DNA of 64,000 nucleotides from Paracoccus sp041927875. Its GTDB lineage: Bacteria; Pseudomonadota; Alphaproteobacteria; Rhodobacterales; Rhodobacteraceae. The translations under genes and the position numbers were made by a program. Below the pieces are notes generated by a model, which had not been told where the DNA came from, made no database searches, and worked only from the letters and a program-made list of their open reading frames with translations. Every line of letters begins with the position of its first letter. Position 1 is the stretch's first letter. The stretch lies in the NCBI RefSeq assembly GCF_041927875.1, contig NZ_JBHFHN010000007.1; one strand, 5' to 3'. Shown piece by piece: positions 51,749-61,283 of the stretch.

Positions 51749-54700
51749 TCAGTCGATGGTTACGGAAATGGGCCCACTCAGCGGACCGGGCTGGCCGTCA
51801 CTGTTGAGGGGTTCAAGCCAGATGAAGTGCGTCCCCGGCGGCAGGCACGAGGGTGTTTCCAGGAACAGAACGGCATCATCGACTCTGCCCACGAAGTCCG
51901 CGCCCGCGCTGACACCGAATGCCGAACTGGTCGCATCCGCGTTCAGCCGGGCTGACCAGCGGGCGGAGCCCGACTGCGCCGGGCCCAGGACAGGGGTCAG
52001 ACCGTGCAGCGCCAGGGCGGCGCTGCCTGCAGAGCCGACAATGCTGGCCGCCGCGCGATAGACCCGCCCTGGCTGCAAGGTCACCGGCGTCCGCAGCATG
52101 CCTGCCGCACCCGCCGCATGGCTTGCCTGTCCGGCGCTCAGCGACCACCCCGGCCCTGCTGTCCAACGGGCGGGATCGGCGAAGTCGGCCGCGCCCACAA
52201 CGAGGTTGCTGCGCGTGCCGTCGCCCAGCACGACCGTCACCGTGCGCGCGACGCCGATCGGGATGGGATCACCATCAACATGTGCCGCGCGGTCCATCTG
52301 ATCGGTCTGGGCGCGATAGATCTGGACCGACGCAGTATCAGGTCCAGCGGCCCAGCGGACACGCACCCCGCCCAGCAGCGGCTCGACGGCGATAGTCGAG
52401 GCGTCTATCGCCGCCGGGATGGGCACGTCTTCGGACCCGACGCGCAACGAGACCAGGGGTGAGAGCGCGCTCTGGGTGCCCGCGGCCGAATACGCGACGG
52501 CTTGCAGCTCGATCGATTGGCCAGCCACATACCCTGACAGCGTCCCGCCCGCCGCGGCCTGACTGACACGCACCGTTTGCAGGCGGTATCGCCAACCAGG
52601 CGATGCTGCACAACGAATCGCACCGCTGGCACCTGCCTGCCGCCGTCGGCGATGCGGTAATCGATCCTGTTGGCGTCGCCCGTGCCTGCCACGCCATGTG
52701 TGATCGCCGTCCAGCGAGGTGGGGCGGGCGGGCGGAGGTCCGGCGCGATCTCGGCGCCTGCGATCCCTGACCACGGCGGCGGGAACTCCAGCGCCAGCCT
52801 TTGATCGATCTCGGGGGCCGCATCCACCATGCGGATGATCCGGCTGGCGTCCTCGCCCATCTCGACCCCGGTCACGATCACGGTGCGGGTGACAGCCGAT
52901 CGACGGCCAAAATAGACCAACTGCCCCTCGATCGGCATCTCGGCCGATTGCAGCACCAGCAGCCGGGTCAGCCCCGGATCGGCGGGTCACAGCCCCGACC
53001 ACCGATCGCCCGACGCTATCGGCCTCCGATATCCCTGCCATCCAGCGCAGGCCGTATGCCACCCCGCGCTCGACGGTCACGTCCTCGTCCAGCTCGATCA
53101 GGCCCCCGGTCACCGCAACCACGCGCGCCGCCCGCTGAACGTTGTCCAACACATCGTGGGAGAGTGCGACCCAATCACCCCGTGTCACGACGGAGACGGC
53201 TCCCGCCTGGGTGACCTCGTAGGTGCTGGGACGGTAAATTGCCTCAAATGCACGGCGGCGCCCCTCGCGCCAGATTTCCTGAGGGCCGGTTTTGCGGGCA
53301 CCTCCAGCGCCTCGGTCAGGGTCACCTCTCCCTCATATCCCGGCCAGCGGATCAACCGCTCGGCTGGACGAAAATCGTTAGCCACGTCCGGGAACTTCAC
53401 GCGGAAAGCGTGGGGCGGTTGCACATATGACCGCGCTTCGCGGAAGCCACAGCTGTTGCGCGGGCCGATATGGTCGACGACGACACCGTCGCCGCGATCG
53501 ACCGTCACGCCCCAGCGAACACCATCGTGCCGGGGGCTGGCACGTCCGGCGGCTGCAATCTCAGTCAGCACATCGCGCAGCGTTGTGCCCGCCTCCTCGA
53601 GCACCCGGCTATAGGTCAGGCCGCGCGTGCGGCAGAAATCGTGCCAGGCCTCGATTTCGTCGAGGTTAAGCTGGTCGATCGTCGCAGGGCGCGGATTTGC
53701 CGGGCTGGTGAGGACGTACCGATAGATGGCAGCCGGGTTGTTGGTCACGCGCTCGATCCACGATCCGGTTGTGTGGTCGTAATCGAGACAGGGGCGTTGA
53801 AAATGGGCCGACAGATTGTCGAGGCTACCGCTGAGCTGATGGGTCGCCTTGATCCGCACCGCGATCAACGTCAGCGGATGCGGGAATGCCAGCGGATATT
53901 CTGGCCGCAAGGTCTGCAGGGCTGCCCAGATGGTCTGATCGGTATGCGCGTCATCGGTGCGCTCCTCGGTCAGCATCGTCACACGGACTTCCCAGCGGCC
54001 GCGCGTGGGGAAATTCCAGCTGTGGATACGATTGAGGGCCGACCTTTTTGCGGCACGGATTGAGAGGGTATCGACGTCCTCCCAGGGGGCAGATGTGCCC
54101 GCCGGACGTTGCTCAATCCTGACCTGGACGTCCAGAGACCGCGTTCGCCCCTTTTTGTCGAACCACGCAAGCCCGGCCGGAAATGCAAACAGCACGGCTG
54201 CGCCCGCAGCATTTGCGCCCGTTACCCGGACGACAGGCGAGACCTGCGACGGCCCCGAGATCACCTCACCGAAATCGTTACGTGGCCACGGCCGATCCAG
54301 TTCGGCCCAGACGCGCTCCTCGACAACCTGGCGCGGATAGATCGTCAGCAGGCTGTCGGTCGGACGACCCTCCCGCACTTCGACCTCGACTTCATCGTAA
54401 TGCGCGATATCGCTATCGCCGATGCGAATTGCGCTGACCTGCAGCGGGCCGTAACCGGGGGTAAACACAGCGCGGACATACTGATCATCCCCGACGATCT
54501 CGGTGTACGACGGCGCGGCAAAGACGGGCGCGGCGCGATGCACCCCCAGAACAACAGGCACCGCGCCGTCGGGCTCATAGCGGTTTTGCCAGCCTTGGAT
54601 CGAATACGACTTGCGCTCCTCTTTTGGCTTGTTGGGCGGGATCAGCGCGGTCAGCGCCAGGTTTCCGAGGACGGTCAAGCCGGTGGTTGCTAGTGCCACC

Positions 54701-55062
54701 CCCATTTCGGATGACGCCAAACCGAGCGCTCCGGCCAGAGGGCCACCCCAAATCCCCCTCAATGCCGCCGCCGCTACCGCGACGACGATCGACAGCACCG
54801 ACCGCAGCGCATCACCGTCAGGGATGACCCGGATCACCACCTGGACGCCAGGCCGCGGCCGGATCGCATGCCACAGCGCCGGATAAATCACCGTCGAGCC
54901 AACCGCGGTGACCAGGGCCACGCGCAACTGGCCCTGATCAGTTGCGGGCACCTGCGGCAGGGCGCGGGCGATAATCTGGGAAACCGTCAGCCCCTCGGGC
55001 ACGTCCAGGGCAATGCGCCCGCTGCCGGGATCAAACAGCGGCGCGGCAAGAACATGCGTCAT
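51749..55062 (-). pseudogene. TipJ-type phage tail-tip (host specificity J) gene with three frameshifts
   Basis: Start ATG 55062 after GGAGG; MTHVLAAPLFDPGSGRIALD begins a tail-tip J-type protein of about 1104 residues. The frame breaks at the AAAA run 53290-53293 (one A missing: the downstream frame resumes TGPQEIWREGRRRAFEAIYR), at 52984-52986 (one extra base: resumes ADPGLTRLLVLQSAEMP) and near 52604-52607 (one base missing: resumes ASPGWRYRLQTVRVSQ). Net change is -1, and with it restored the length is an exact multiple of three. The C-terminal part (from VSQAAAGG) has fibronectin-like modules. Either decay or homopolymer sequencing errors; the damaged neighbour favours decay. Confidence 0.85.
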
Positions 55063-55431
55063 GCCCGACCTCCGCAGCTGATCAGATCGACATGGCGCCA
55101 GATGCCTGTCACGCGGTGCCGCCACTGGCCAGTCTCATAGCTCTCGATCCGCGAGGTGCTGTCGGCCGGGACGTGCAGCATCAGGCCCCGCCGAACGATG
55201 ATACCGATGTGCGACTGCAACCGCCCTCGCCGGAACACTGCGAGATCAAAGGCCGTTGCAGGCCGGTCACCGGCACCCACATCGGCAGGCGCTGAGCACC
55301 GGCGATCAGCGCCGCGACTTCGCCGTGCTCGTCGGCCGAGGCATAGTCGCCCAGGTAATCCGGCAACGTGATCGCCAGCTCCTCCTGGTACACCACGCGC
55401 GCGAGGCCGTAGCAGTCGCAGCCGGTCGTAT
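55059..55431 (-). pseudogene. Truncated, frameshifted NlpC/P60 phage peptidase
   Basis: C-terminal part of an NlpC/P60 cell-wall peptidase of the phage tail tip. The catalytic cysteine is in GCDCYGLARVVYQEE and the histidine in RLQSHIGIIVRRG. The ~20 residues normally preceding the cysteine are replaced by a fragment of the tail-fibre gene. A frameshift near 55260-55264 (VPVTG to ATAFDLAVF) breaks what remains. Its end overlaps the tipJ start (ATGA), the NlpC-TipJ order typical of such tail modules. Confidence 0.8.
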
Positions 55432-55633
55432 GGGCATAGGGATCGATGTTGTTCTGGCTGCTGGTCCAGTAGCCGACCCCGACACACATCCGCTCACATT
55501 TGACCCCAACAGGGTCAGAAATCCCGAAACGCCTCTGCCTCAAACACCGGTCCCGGCACTACTCCCTGCCGCCGCATTGATGCGCAGCCCCGCGACGGCC
55601 CCGGCGGCCCAATGCGCTGCAACAGGTTGGCGG
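55432..55633 (-). pseudogene. Duplicated tail-fibre gene fragment
   Basis: This stretch matches 47891-48134 of the tail-fibre gene: TGGGCATAGGGATCGA, CTGCTGGTCCAGTAG-type, CAGCCCCGC and AACAGGTTGGCG blocks occur in the same order, with about 42 bp lost and several frame changes. In protein terms, FGISDPVGVKCERMCVGVGYW corresponds to FGISDPVPVSGARMFVGISYW. It joins directly to the NlpC remnant. From 55634 to 55751 nothing is recognised beyond a weak TTGCCC-N16-TTAACG promoter-like pair (55716-55743). Confidence 0.8.
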
Positions 55634-55751
55634 CTCAATCCAGCGCATCCGCGCCGACCCGACGCGCGCGATTGGCGGCCATGACCTGCCGATTACCCAC
55701 GCCCCACTTATCCGCTTGCCCCCGGGCCGAACACCCGTTAACGTTTATTCC

Positions 55752-55928
55752 CGTCGGTTTCCGTAAGGAATTGAAAGGGAATCCGCCGCCTTGTCCTTCG
55801 GGCCATGGCGAACCGGAACTGCCCCCGCAACTGTAGGCGGTGAGGGGTGGGCGATCATGCCACTGCGGTCACAATCCGCGGGAAGGCTGCCCAGCTCGAC
55901 GATCCGCAAGTCAGGAGACCTGCCGACG
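55752..55928 (+). promoter_or_regulatory. Cobalamin (B12) riboswitch
   Basis: The core elements appear in order: P1 strand CGTCGG (55752-55757), GGAATTGAAAGGGAAT, ACCGGAACTGCCCCCGCAACTGT (55812-55834 region), GCCACTG, GGGAAGG, and the B12 box AAGTCAGGAGACCTGCC (55908-55924), closed by CCGACG (55923-55928). It lies ~180 nt before the binding-protein gene. In this class B12 binding represses expression, so the operon should be induced when cobalamin is scarce. The expression platform in 55929-56109 is not resolved. Confidence 0.93.
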
Positions 55929-56109
55929 CAGGAGTTTCAACAAACCGGGCGGGGTGTCCGGGAAGGTGCAAGATGTCCTTTGCCAGCGGTCGCGACGCGG
56001 CCCGGTTCCGTCAATTCTGTCCTTTCCGGGCTGCCCTGTGCGGCGGGCTGTGCGGGGTTGCGGCCTTCCGTCCCGTGTCCGGTTCCCCTTTCATGACCGG
56101 AGACAGACG

Positions 56110-57108
56110 ATGATCAGACCCATCCTGCTGACGCTTTTCACCACCGCCGCGCTGCCGGCCTTTGCCACCGATTACCCGCTGACCTTGCCCAATTGCGGCG
56201 TGGACGTGACCTTCGACAAGGCGCCCGACAGCGCCGTCACCGTGGGTCAGGCTGCGACCGAAATCCTGTATTCGCTGGGCCTTGGCGACAAGGTGAAGGG
56301 CACCTCGGTCTGGTTCACCAGCGTCCTGCCCGAGTTCGAGACGCTGAACGCGGGCGTCGAGCGGCTGGCCGACAACGACTCCAGCTTTGAAAGCGTGGTC
56401 ACCAAGCGGCCGGGCATCGTCGCGATTCAATATGAATGGCATATCGGCCCGCAGGGCATCGTCGCCACGCGCGAACAGTTCCGCGATCTGGGTATCCCGA
56501 CCTACATCCTGCCCGCCGACTGCGCCGGCAAGGACAATTCCAAGGGCGCGGACGGCACGCGCACGGCGATGTTCTCGACCGAGGGCATCTATCAGGGCGT
56601 GACCGAGCTGGCGCAGATCTTCGATGTCGAGGATCGCGGCACGGCGCTGGTCACAGAGCTTCAGGCACGCCAGCAGGCAGCCGTCGACAAGGCCCGCGCG
56701 CTGGAGCTGAAGGACGCATCTGCGGTGTTCTGGTTCTCGTCCGCCGAGATGGACGTGGATCCCTATGTCGCTGGTCGCAAAGGCCCGCCCGGCTGGATGA
56801 TGGAGCAGCTGGGGCTGAAGAACGTCGTCGAAAGCGACGAGGAATGGCCGACCGTCAGCTGGGAGACGATCGCCCGCGCCAACCCCTCGGTGATCGTGGT
56901 GGCCCGCATGGACCGCCGCCGGTTCGAGGCCGACGACGTTGAACAAAAGCTGGCCTTTCTCAAGTCCGATCCGGTCGCCAGCCAGATGGACGCGGTGAAG
57001 AATGACCGCATCGTGGTGCTGGACGGGCATTCGATGGATCCCTCGATCCGCAACATCGCCGCGCTGGAAACGCTGGCCGAGGCGCTGGCCGGGTTCGACC
57101 TGAAGTGA
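56110..57108 (+). CDS. FecB/BtuF-type ABC substrate-binding protein, riboswitch-controlled
   Basis: 332 residues: signal peptide (MIRPILLTLFTTAALPAFA), then a class III metal-chelate binding protein. Landmarks: YPLTLPNCGVDVTFDKAPDS, VGQAATEILYSLGLGDKVKG, RPGIVAIQYEW, FWFSSAEMDVDPYVAGRKG, WPTVSWETIARANPSVIVVARMD. The position just after a B12 riboswitch points to a corrinoid or a cobalt/iron chelate as ligand. It has a paralogue at 60276. The ATG at 56110 is the chosen start; the open frame upstream crosses the riboswitch and is not coding. The stop overlaps the next GTG start. Confidence 0.92.
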   Translation: MIRPILLTLFTTAALPAFATDYPLTLPNCGVDVTFDKAPDSAVTVGQAATEILYSLGLGDKVKGTSVWFTSVLPEFETLNAGVERLADNDSSFESVVTKRPGIVAIQYEWHIGPQGIVATREQFRDLGIPTYILPADCAGKDNSKGADGTRTAMFSTEGIYQGVTELAQIFDVEDRGTALVTELQARQQAAVDKARALELKDASAVFWFSSAEMDVDPYVAGRKGPPGWMMEQLGLKNVVESDEEWPTVSWETIARANPSVIVVARMDRRRFEADDVEQKLAFLKSDPVASQMDAVKNDRIVVLDGHSMDPSIRNIAALETLAEALAGFDLK

Positions 57109-58139
57109 CGGCTCTGCCTGTTTCGCCCATCCACGCGCGCCTGTGGAAGGTCGCGGCGGGGCTGGCCGTGCTGGCCCTGGCCGTTCTGGCGGGCGTCGTG
57201 ATCGGCGAAACGCCGCTGCCGCCGGGGACGGTGGCAGCGGTCCTGGCCAACAACCTGTGGGGGGCGGGCCATGTCGTCGACCCCATCGACGCGGGTATCA
57301 TCTGGTTCTATCGGCTGCCGCGCACGCTGGTCGCGGCCGCGTGTGGCGCGGGGCTGGCACTGTCGGGGGCGGTGTTGCAGGCGCTGGTGCGCAATGCGCT
57401 GGCCGATCCCTATCTGCTGGGCGTGTCGGCCGGGGCCTCGACCGGGGCCGTCGCGGTCACGATCATGGGCGTCGGCGCCGGGGCCATCGGCATTTCGGGC
57501 GGCGCCTTTGTCGGGGCCGCGCTGGCCTTTCTGTTGGTCGCGGCACTGGCGCGAGCGGCGGGCGGCGGTTCGGCGCAGCTGGTACTGGCCGGGATTGCAG
57601 GCTCGCAGCTGTTCAACGCGCTGACCTCGTTCTTCATCGCCAAGTCGGCCAATGCCGAACAGGCGCGGGGCATCATGTTCTGGCTGCTGGGCAATCTGTC
57701 GGGCGTGCGCTGGCCCGATGTCGCACTGGCGGTACCGGCGGCCGCGGCGGGGCTGATGGTCTGCCTGTGGTTCACGCGCGCCATGGACGCCTTTGCCTTT
57801 GGCGCGGGGGCCGCTGCCTCGCTGGGGATCGACGTGCGGCGGGTGCAGATCGTGCTGATCGGCGCGGTCACGGTGATGACGGCGGTGATGGTCAGCCTTG
57901 TCGGCTCGATCGGCTTTGTCGGACTGGTGGTGCCCCATGCGATGCGCTTCGTCGTGGGCGTGCGCCACGGGGCGCTGATCCCGGCGACGGCGCTGGCAGG
58001 GGCGGTGTTCCTGATCGCCGCCGACCTTGCCTCGCGCTTGTTGATCCCTGGGCAGGTGGTGCCCATCGGGGTCGTCACCGCGCTGGTCGGCGCGCCCGCC
58101 TTTGCGATGATCCTGATCACCCGGCGGGGCCGGGCATGA
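57105..58139 (+). CDS. BtuC/FecD-type ABC transporter permease (operon 1)
   Basis: 344 residues with about ten membrane helices, typical of the vitamin B12/siderophore permease family. Motifs: LPRTLVAAACGAGLALSGAVLQ, NALADPYLLGVSAGASTGA, GFVGLVVPHAMRFVVG and the coupling region. It begins with GTG overlapping the upstream stop (GTGA) and ends overlapping the ATPase start (ATGA). Cognate transporter of the preceding binding protein. Confidence 0.94.
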   Translation: MTALPVSPIHARLWKVAAGLAVLALAVLAGVVIGETPLPPGTVAAVLANNLWGAGHVVDPIDAGIIWFYRLPRTLVAAACGAGLALSGAVLQALVRNALADPYLLGVSAGASTGAVAVTIMGVGAGAIGISGGAFVGAALAFLLVAALARAAGGGSAQLVLAGIAGSQLFNALTSFFIAKSANAEQARGIMFWLLGNLSGVRWPDVALAVPAAAAGLMVCLWFTRAMDAFAFGAGAAASLGIDVRRVQIVLIGAVTVMTAVMVSLVGSIGFVGLVVPHAMRFVVGVRHGALIPATALAGAVFLIAADLASRLLIPGQVVPIGVVTALVGAPAFAMILITRRGRA

Positions 58140-58909
58140 GGGTCGCGGCACGCGGTCTGTCGTGGAAAGCGGGCGGGCGGGCCATCGTCACCGATGTCGA
58201 TCTGGACATCGCGCCGGGCGAGACGCTGGGCATCGTCGGCCCGAACGGATCCGGCAAGTCCACGCTGCTGCGGCTGATCGCGGGCCTGTTGCCGCGTGCC
58301 GGGGGCGAGGTGCGGCTGGACGACACCCCCCTGCCCCGCCTGACCCGGCGTGAGGTGGCGCAGCGCGTGGCGCTTGTCGAACAGCACGCCGACACTGCCG
58401 AGGCGCTGACCGTCCGCGACGCCGTCGAACTGGGCCGCACCCCCTGGCAATCGGCGCTGTCGCCACGCGGTGCCGATGACGACGCCATCGTCGATCGTGC
58501 GATGCAGACCCTTGGCATCACCCATCTTGCGCGCCAGCACTGGGCCACCCTGTCGGGGGGCGAGCGGCAGCGCACCCATATCGCCCGCGCCCTTGCGCAG
58601 CAGCCCCGGCTGCTTCTGATGGACGAGCCGACCAATCACCTGGACATTCATCATCAGCTGTCGGTGCTGCGGCTGGTCCTGCAACTGCCGGTCACGGTCG
58701 CGGTCGCGCTGCACGATCTCAATCAGGCGATGGGCTGCGACCGGCTGGCGATCATGGCGGCGGGCCGCCTTGTCGCCTGCGGCCCGCCCGCGACTGTGCT
58801 GACCGGCCCGCGAATGGCCGAGATCTTTCGCGTCGGCGCGCGTCCCCTGATCGACGCGCATGACGGCGCCACCATCCATCGTTTTCACTGCCTGACGGAG
58901 CAATCATGA
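58136..58909 (+). CDS. BtuD/FecE-type ABC ATPase (operon 1)
   Basis: 257 residues. Walker A GPNGSGKST (35-43), signature LSGGERQRTHIARAL, Walker B LLLMDEPTNHLD, H-loop LHDLNQA. Start at 58136 overlaps the permease stop. Completes transporter 1. The stop overlaps the pseudoazurin start by 4 bp, so translation is coupled. Confidence 0.94.
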   Translation: MRVAARGLSWKAGGRAIVTDVDLDIAPGETLGIVGPNGSGKSTLLRLIAGLLPRAGGEVRLDDTPLPRLTRREVAQRVALVEQHADTAEALTVRDAVELGRTPWQSALSPRGADDDAIVDRAMQTLGITHLARQHWATLSGGERQRTHIARALAQQPRLLLMDEPTNHLDIHHQLSVLRLVLQLPVTVAVALHDLNQAMGCDRLAIMAAGRLVACGPPATVLTGPRMAEIFRVGARPLIDAHDGATIHRFHCLTEQS

Positions 58910-59319
58910 AACTCGCCGCACTGATCCTGATGCTGAGCGCCACCCTGGCGCAGGCCGAGACCCATGAGGTCAAGATGCTGAACCGCAATGACGAAGGCCC
59001 GATGATCTATGAGCCGCAGCACCTGACCATCGCGCCCGGCGATACGGTGCGCTTCCTGCCGACCCAGTCCGGCCACAACGCCGCCACCATCGACGGCATG
59101 ATCCCGGACGGCGCCGAGGCGTGGAAGTCGAAGATCAACGAGGAGTTCGAGGTGACGCTGACCGTCCCTGGCCGCTACGGGATCAAATGCTCGCCCCATT
59201 ATGCGATGGGCATGGTCATGGTGATCGACGTGGGCGAGGATGCGGAGGCCGAGATCCCGGCCAACGTGCCGGCGCGGGCGAAGCAGCGGTTCGACGCGAT
59301 CCTTGGGCAAAAGCCGTGA
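58906..59319 (+). CDS. Pseudoazurin (blue copper protein)
   Basis: 137 residues; signal peptide 1-~17 (MKLAALILMLSATLAQA). The type 1 copper ligands are H57 in SGHNAATIDGM, C95 and H98 in YGIKCSPHYA, and M103 in MGMVMVID; the 38-residue H-C spacing and the KCxPHYxMGMV pattern match pseudoazurin. It normally carries electrons to nitrite or nitrous oxide reductase in the periplasm; no denitrification gene is in the window. It is fourth in a coupled five-gene operon behind a B12 riboswitch, an unexpected place. Confidence 0.94.
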   Translation: MKLAALILMLSATLAQAETHEVKMLNRNDEGPMIYEPQHLTIAPGDTVRFLPTQSGHNAATIDGMIPDGAEAWKSKINEEFEVTLTVPGRYGIKCSPHYAMGMVMVIDVGEDAEAEIPANVPARAKQRFDAILGQKP

Positions 59320-60089
59320 ACGCGAACCGCGATCTGGTCGAGGATATCCGCGACTACTGGTCGCGCCGGGCGGAAACCTTTGACCTTGCATTCGGCCACC
59401 GGATCGCGCCGGGTGCCGAGGCCGCAGCCTGGTCACAGCCGATGCGCGCGCATCTGCCCGCGCCGCCGGCGCATGTGCTGGAACTTGCCTGCGGCACAGG
59501 TGAGGTCACGCGCCTTGTCCACGATCTTGGCCACGAGGTGACGGCGCTGGATTTTTCCGAAGCCATGCTGACCGTCGCCCGCGCCAAACATGCGGGCAAG
59601 GCCCGGCTGCGGTTTCTGCATGCCGATGCAGGACAGACGATGGAGCCGGATGCCCGTTACGACGCGATCCTGTGCCGGCATCTGGTCTGGACGCTGGTCG
59701 ATCCCGCCGCCGCCTTTGCAGACTGGTTCCGCATCCTGCGGCCAGGCGGGCGGTTGCTGATCTATGATGGCGACTGGTCGCGCCCCAAGCCTTCGGGTCG
59801 GTGGGCGGCGTGGCTGCTGACCCTGTGGGACCGTTACTCGCCCGATCCCCATTACGACGGCGCGACAGGCGAGGCGCATGCCACGATCATGCAGCGCCTT
59901 CCCTTTGGCGACGGGCTGAGCGCCGCGCGGCTGGCGCCGATGCTGGAGGCGGCGGGATTTGCCGGGGTCAGGGTGCTGCCCCACACACCCATCGCCCGCG
60001 CGCAGCGCCGCACGAACGGACTGCGCAACGCGCTGCGCACGCGGGTTTACGACCGCTTCATCATGGTGGCCGAAAAGCCTGCGGGCTAG
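59316..60089 (+). CDS. Class I SAM-dependent methyltransferase
   Basis: 257 residues from GTG 59316, which overlaps the pseudoazurin stop (GTGA). The SAM motif I is VLELACGTGEVTRL, motif II ALDFSEAML, motif III/post I FADWFRILRPGGRLLIYDGDW. The opening DLVEDIRDYWSRRAETFD resembles UbiE/small-molecule methyltransferases. The last gene of the riboswitch operon; its substrate is not evident. A role in modifying the transported chelate or in B12-linked metabolism is possible. Confidence 0.9.
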   Translation: MNANRDLVEDIRDYWSRRAETFDLAFGHRIAPGAEAAAWSQPMRAHLPAPPAHVLELACGTGEVTRLVHDLGHEVTALDFSEAMLTVARAKHAGKARLRFLHADAGQTMEPDARYDAILCRHLVWTLVDPAAAFADWFRILRPGGRLLIYDGDWSRPKPSGRWAAWLLTLWDRYSPDPHYDGATGEAHATIMQRLPFGDGLSAARLAPMLEAAGFAGVRVLPHTPIARAQRRTNGLRNALRTRVYDRFIMVAEKPAG

Positions 60090-60107
60090 ATTGCGATCAG
60101 CGATCCC

Positions 60108-60128
60108 GGTCCGCCGCCCTGGCGGACC
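60108..60128 (+). terminator. Hairpin between the two transporter operons
   Basis: GGTCCGCC - GCCCT - GGCGGACC, a perfect 8-bp stem starting 19 bp after the methyltransferase stop, without a T-tract. The remaining ~145 bp before 60276 has an AT-rich patch (about 60203-60230) where the next promoter may lie; no riboswitch core was found there. Confidence 0.55.
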
Positions 60129-60275
60129 CGGCGATCAGACGGTTACGGGGCGAAGCCCGTGAACCGCCCTTTGGCGCGGTGCCGAATGCTGCATCCGACC
60201 AATAACCAACTAAACTAGTCAAATATTTTCCGCCGTGCTATCCCAGCCAGGATTCGACCAGCACGAGCCTGCATC

Positions 60276-61283
60276 ATGACCTTTCACCGCCCGCTTGCCG
60301 CCGCCACGATCAGCCTGATCGCCACCATGGCGCAGGCCGACCCCACCATCTACCCGCTTGAGATCACGAACTGCGGCCAGACCGTCACCTTTCAAGGCGC
60401 ACCGAAGAACGCGGTCGCGCTGGGGCAGAACAGCGCAGAGATCATGTATCTTCTGGGGCTTGAGGACCGGATGGGGGCCACCGCCTTCTGGCCGAACGAT
60501 GTCCTGCCCGAGGTCGCAAACGCCAATGCCAAGGTCGAGACCCTGACGAAAGAGTTTCCGACGCTGGAAGCCGTTTTGGCGAAACAGCCCGATTTCGTCG
60601 CGGCGATGCTGGTCACGCTGATGGGGCCGGACAGCAAGGTCGCCAAGCGCGACGATTTTGAAAAGCTGGGGATCCCGACCTATCTTTCGCCTAGCGCCTG
60701 TTCGGTGACGCAGACATCAGGCGATGTCTATGGCGCGCGCGACAAGCTTTGGTCGATGGATCTGATGTATCAGGAAATCGACGATCTGTCGCGCATCTTC
60801 GATGTGGCCGACCGGGGCCAGGCGCTGATCCGCGACCTGAAATCGCGCGAGGGCGCGCTGCGCGAGCAGTTCAAGGCCCGCGATGATCTGACCTTCCTGT
60901 TCTGGTTCTCAAGCCCCTCGCCCGATGACGATGCCTATCTGGCAGGCGGCAACGGCCCGTCGGGCTATATCGCGGATGTTCTGGGGGGCGCCAATGCGGT
61001 CAGGTCCGAAACGGAATGGCCCACCCTGGGTTGGGAGGGCATCATGGCGGCCAATCCCACGGTGATCGTCGCCGCGCAGGTGGACCGCGCCCGCTGGAAC
61101 CTGGACGATGCCGACAACAAGGTCGCCTTCCTGAAGGGCGATCCCCTCGTCAGCCAGATGGAGGTCGTGAGGGCCGGTCGCATCGCCGTGATCCCCGGGC
61201 AAGCGATGAACCCCAGCGTCCAGACCCTGTTCGGCGCCGAGGCGCTGGCCAGACAGCTTGACGGGTTTGATCTGCGGAAATGA
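60276..61283 (+). CDS. FecB/BtuF-type substrate-binding protein, paralogue (operon 2)
   Basis: 335 residues; signal peptide to about 22 (AAATISLIATMAQA). Closely parallels the 56110 protein: IYPLEITNCGQTVTFQGAPKN, LGQNSAEIMYLLGLEDRMGA, FWFSSPSPDDDAYLAGGNGP, WPTLGWEGIMAANPTVIVAAQVD. The same cysteine (NCG) is kept. Duplicate transporters of this kind often differ in ligand. The stop overlaps the permease start. Confidence 0.91.
   Translation: MTFHRPLAAATISLIATMAQADPTIYPLEITNCGQTVTFQGAPKNAVALGQNSAEIMYLLGLEDRMGATAFWPNDVLPEVANANAKVETLTKEFPTLEAVLAKQPDFVAAMLVTLMGPDSKVAKRDDFEKLGIPTYLSPSACSVTQTSGDVYGARDKLWSMDLMYQEIDDLSRIFDVADRGQALIRDLKSREGALREQFKARDDLTFLFWFSSPSPDDDAYLAGGNGPSGYIADVLGGANAVRSETEWPTLGWEGIMAANPTVIVAAQVDRARWNLDDADNKVAFLKGDPLVSQMEVVRAGRIAVIPGQAMNPSVQTLFGAEALARQLDGFDLRK

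Larger units (their letters stand above)
47245..55633. mobile_element. Degenerate prophage tail module beside tRNA-Asn
   Basis: The minus-strand genes from ~55.4 to 47.5 kb encode only tail-tip and fibre components: NlpC/P60 peptidase (truncated), TipJ (frameshifted), beta-helix tail spike, a small protein, a collagen-like protein and a tail fibre. There is no integrase, capsid, terminase or lysis gene. tRNA genes are common prophage integration sites, and the 3' part of tRNA-Asn lies at the left border; no second copy of it was found at the right border. A remnant left after large deletions is the simplest reading. Confidence 0.7.

Noticed and set aside
47533..55633. Gene transfer agent cluster
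   Set aside because: NlpC-TipJ order is similar, but GTA tail genes, capsid and terminase are absent and fibre/spike genes plus decay point to a prophage remnant.
60090..60275. Second cobalamin riboswitch before operon 2
   Set aside because: No B12 box, GCCACTG or GGGAA core; only a simple hairpin and an AT-rich patch.
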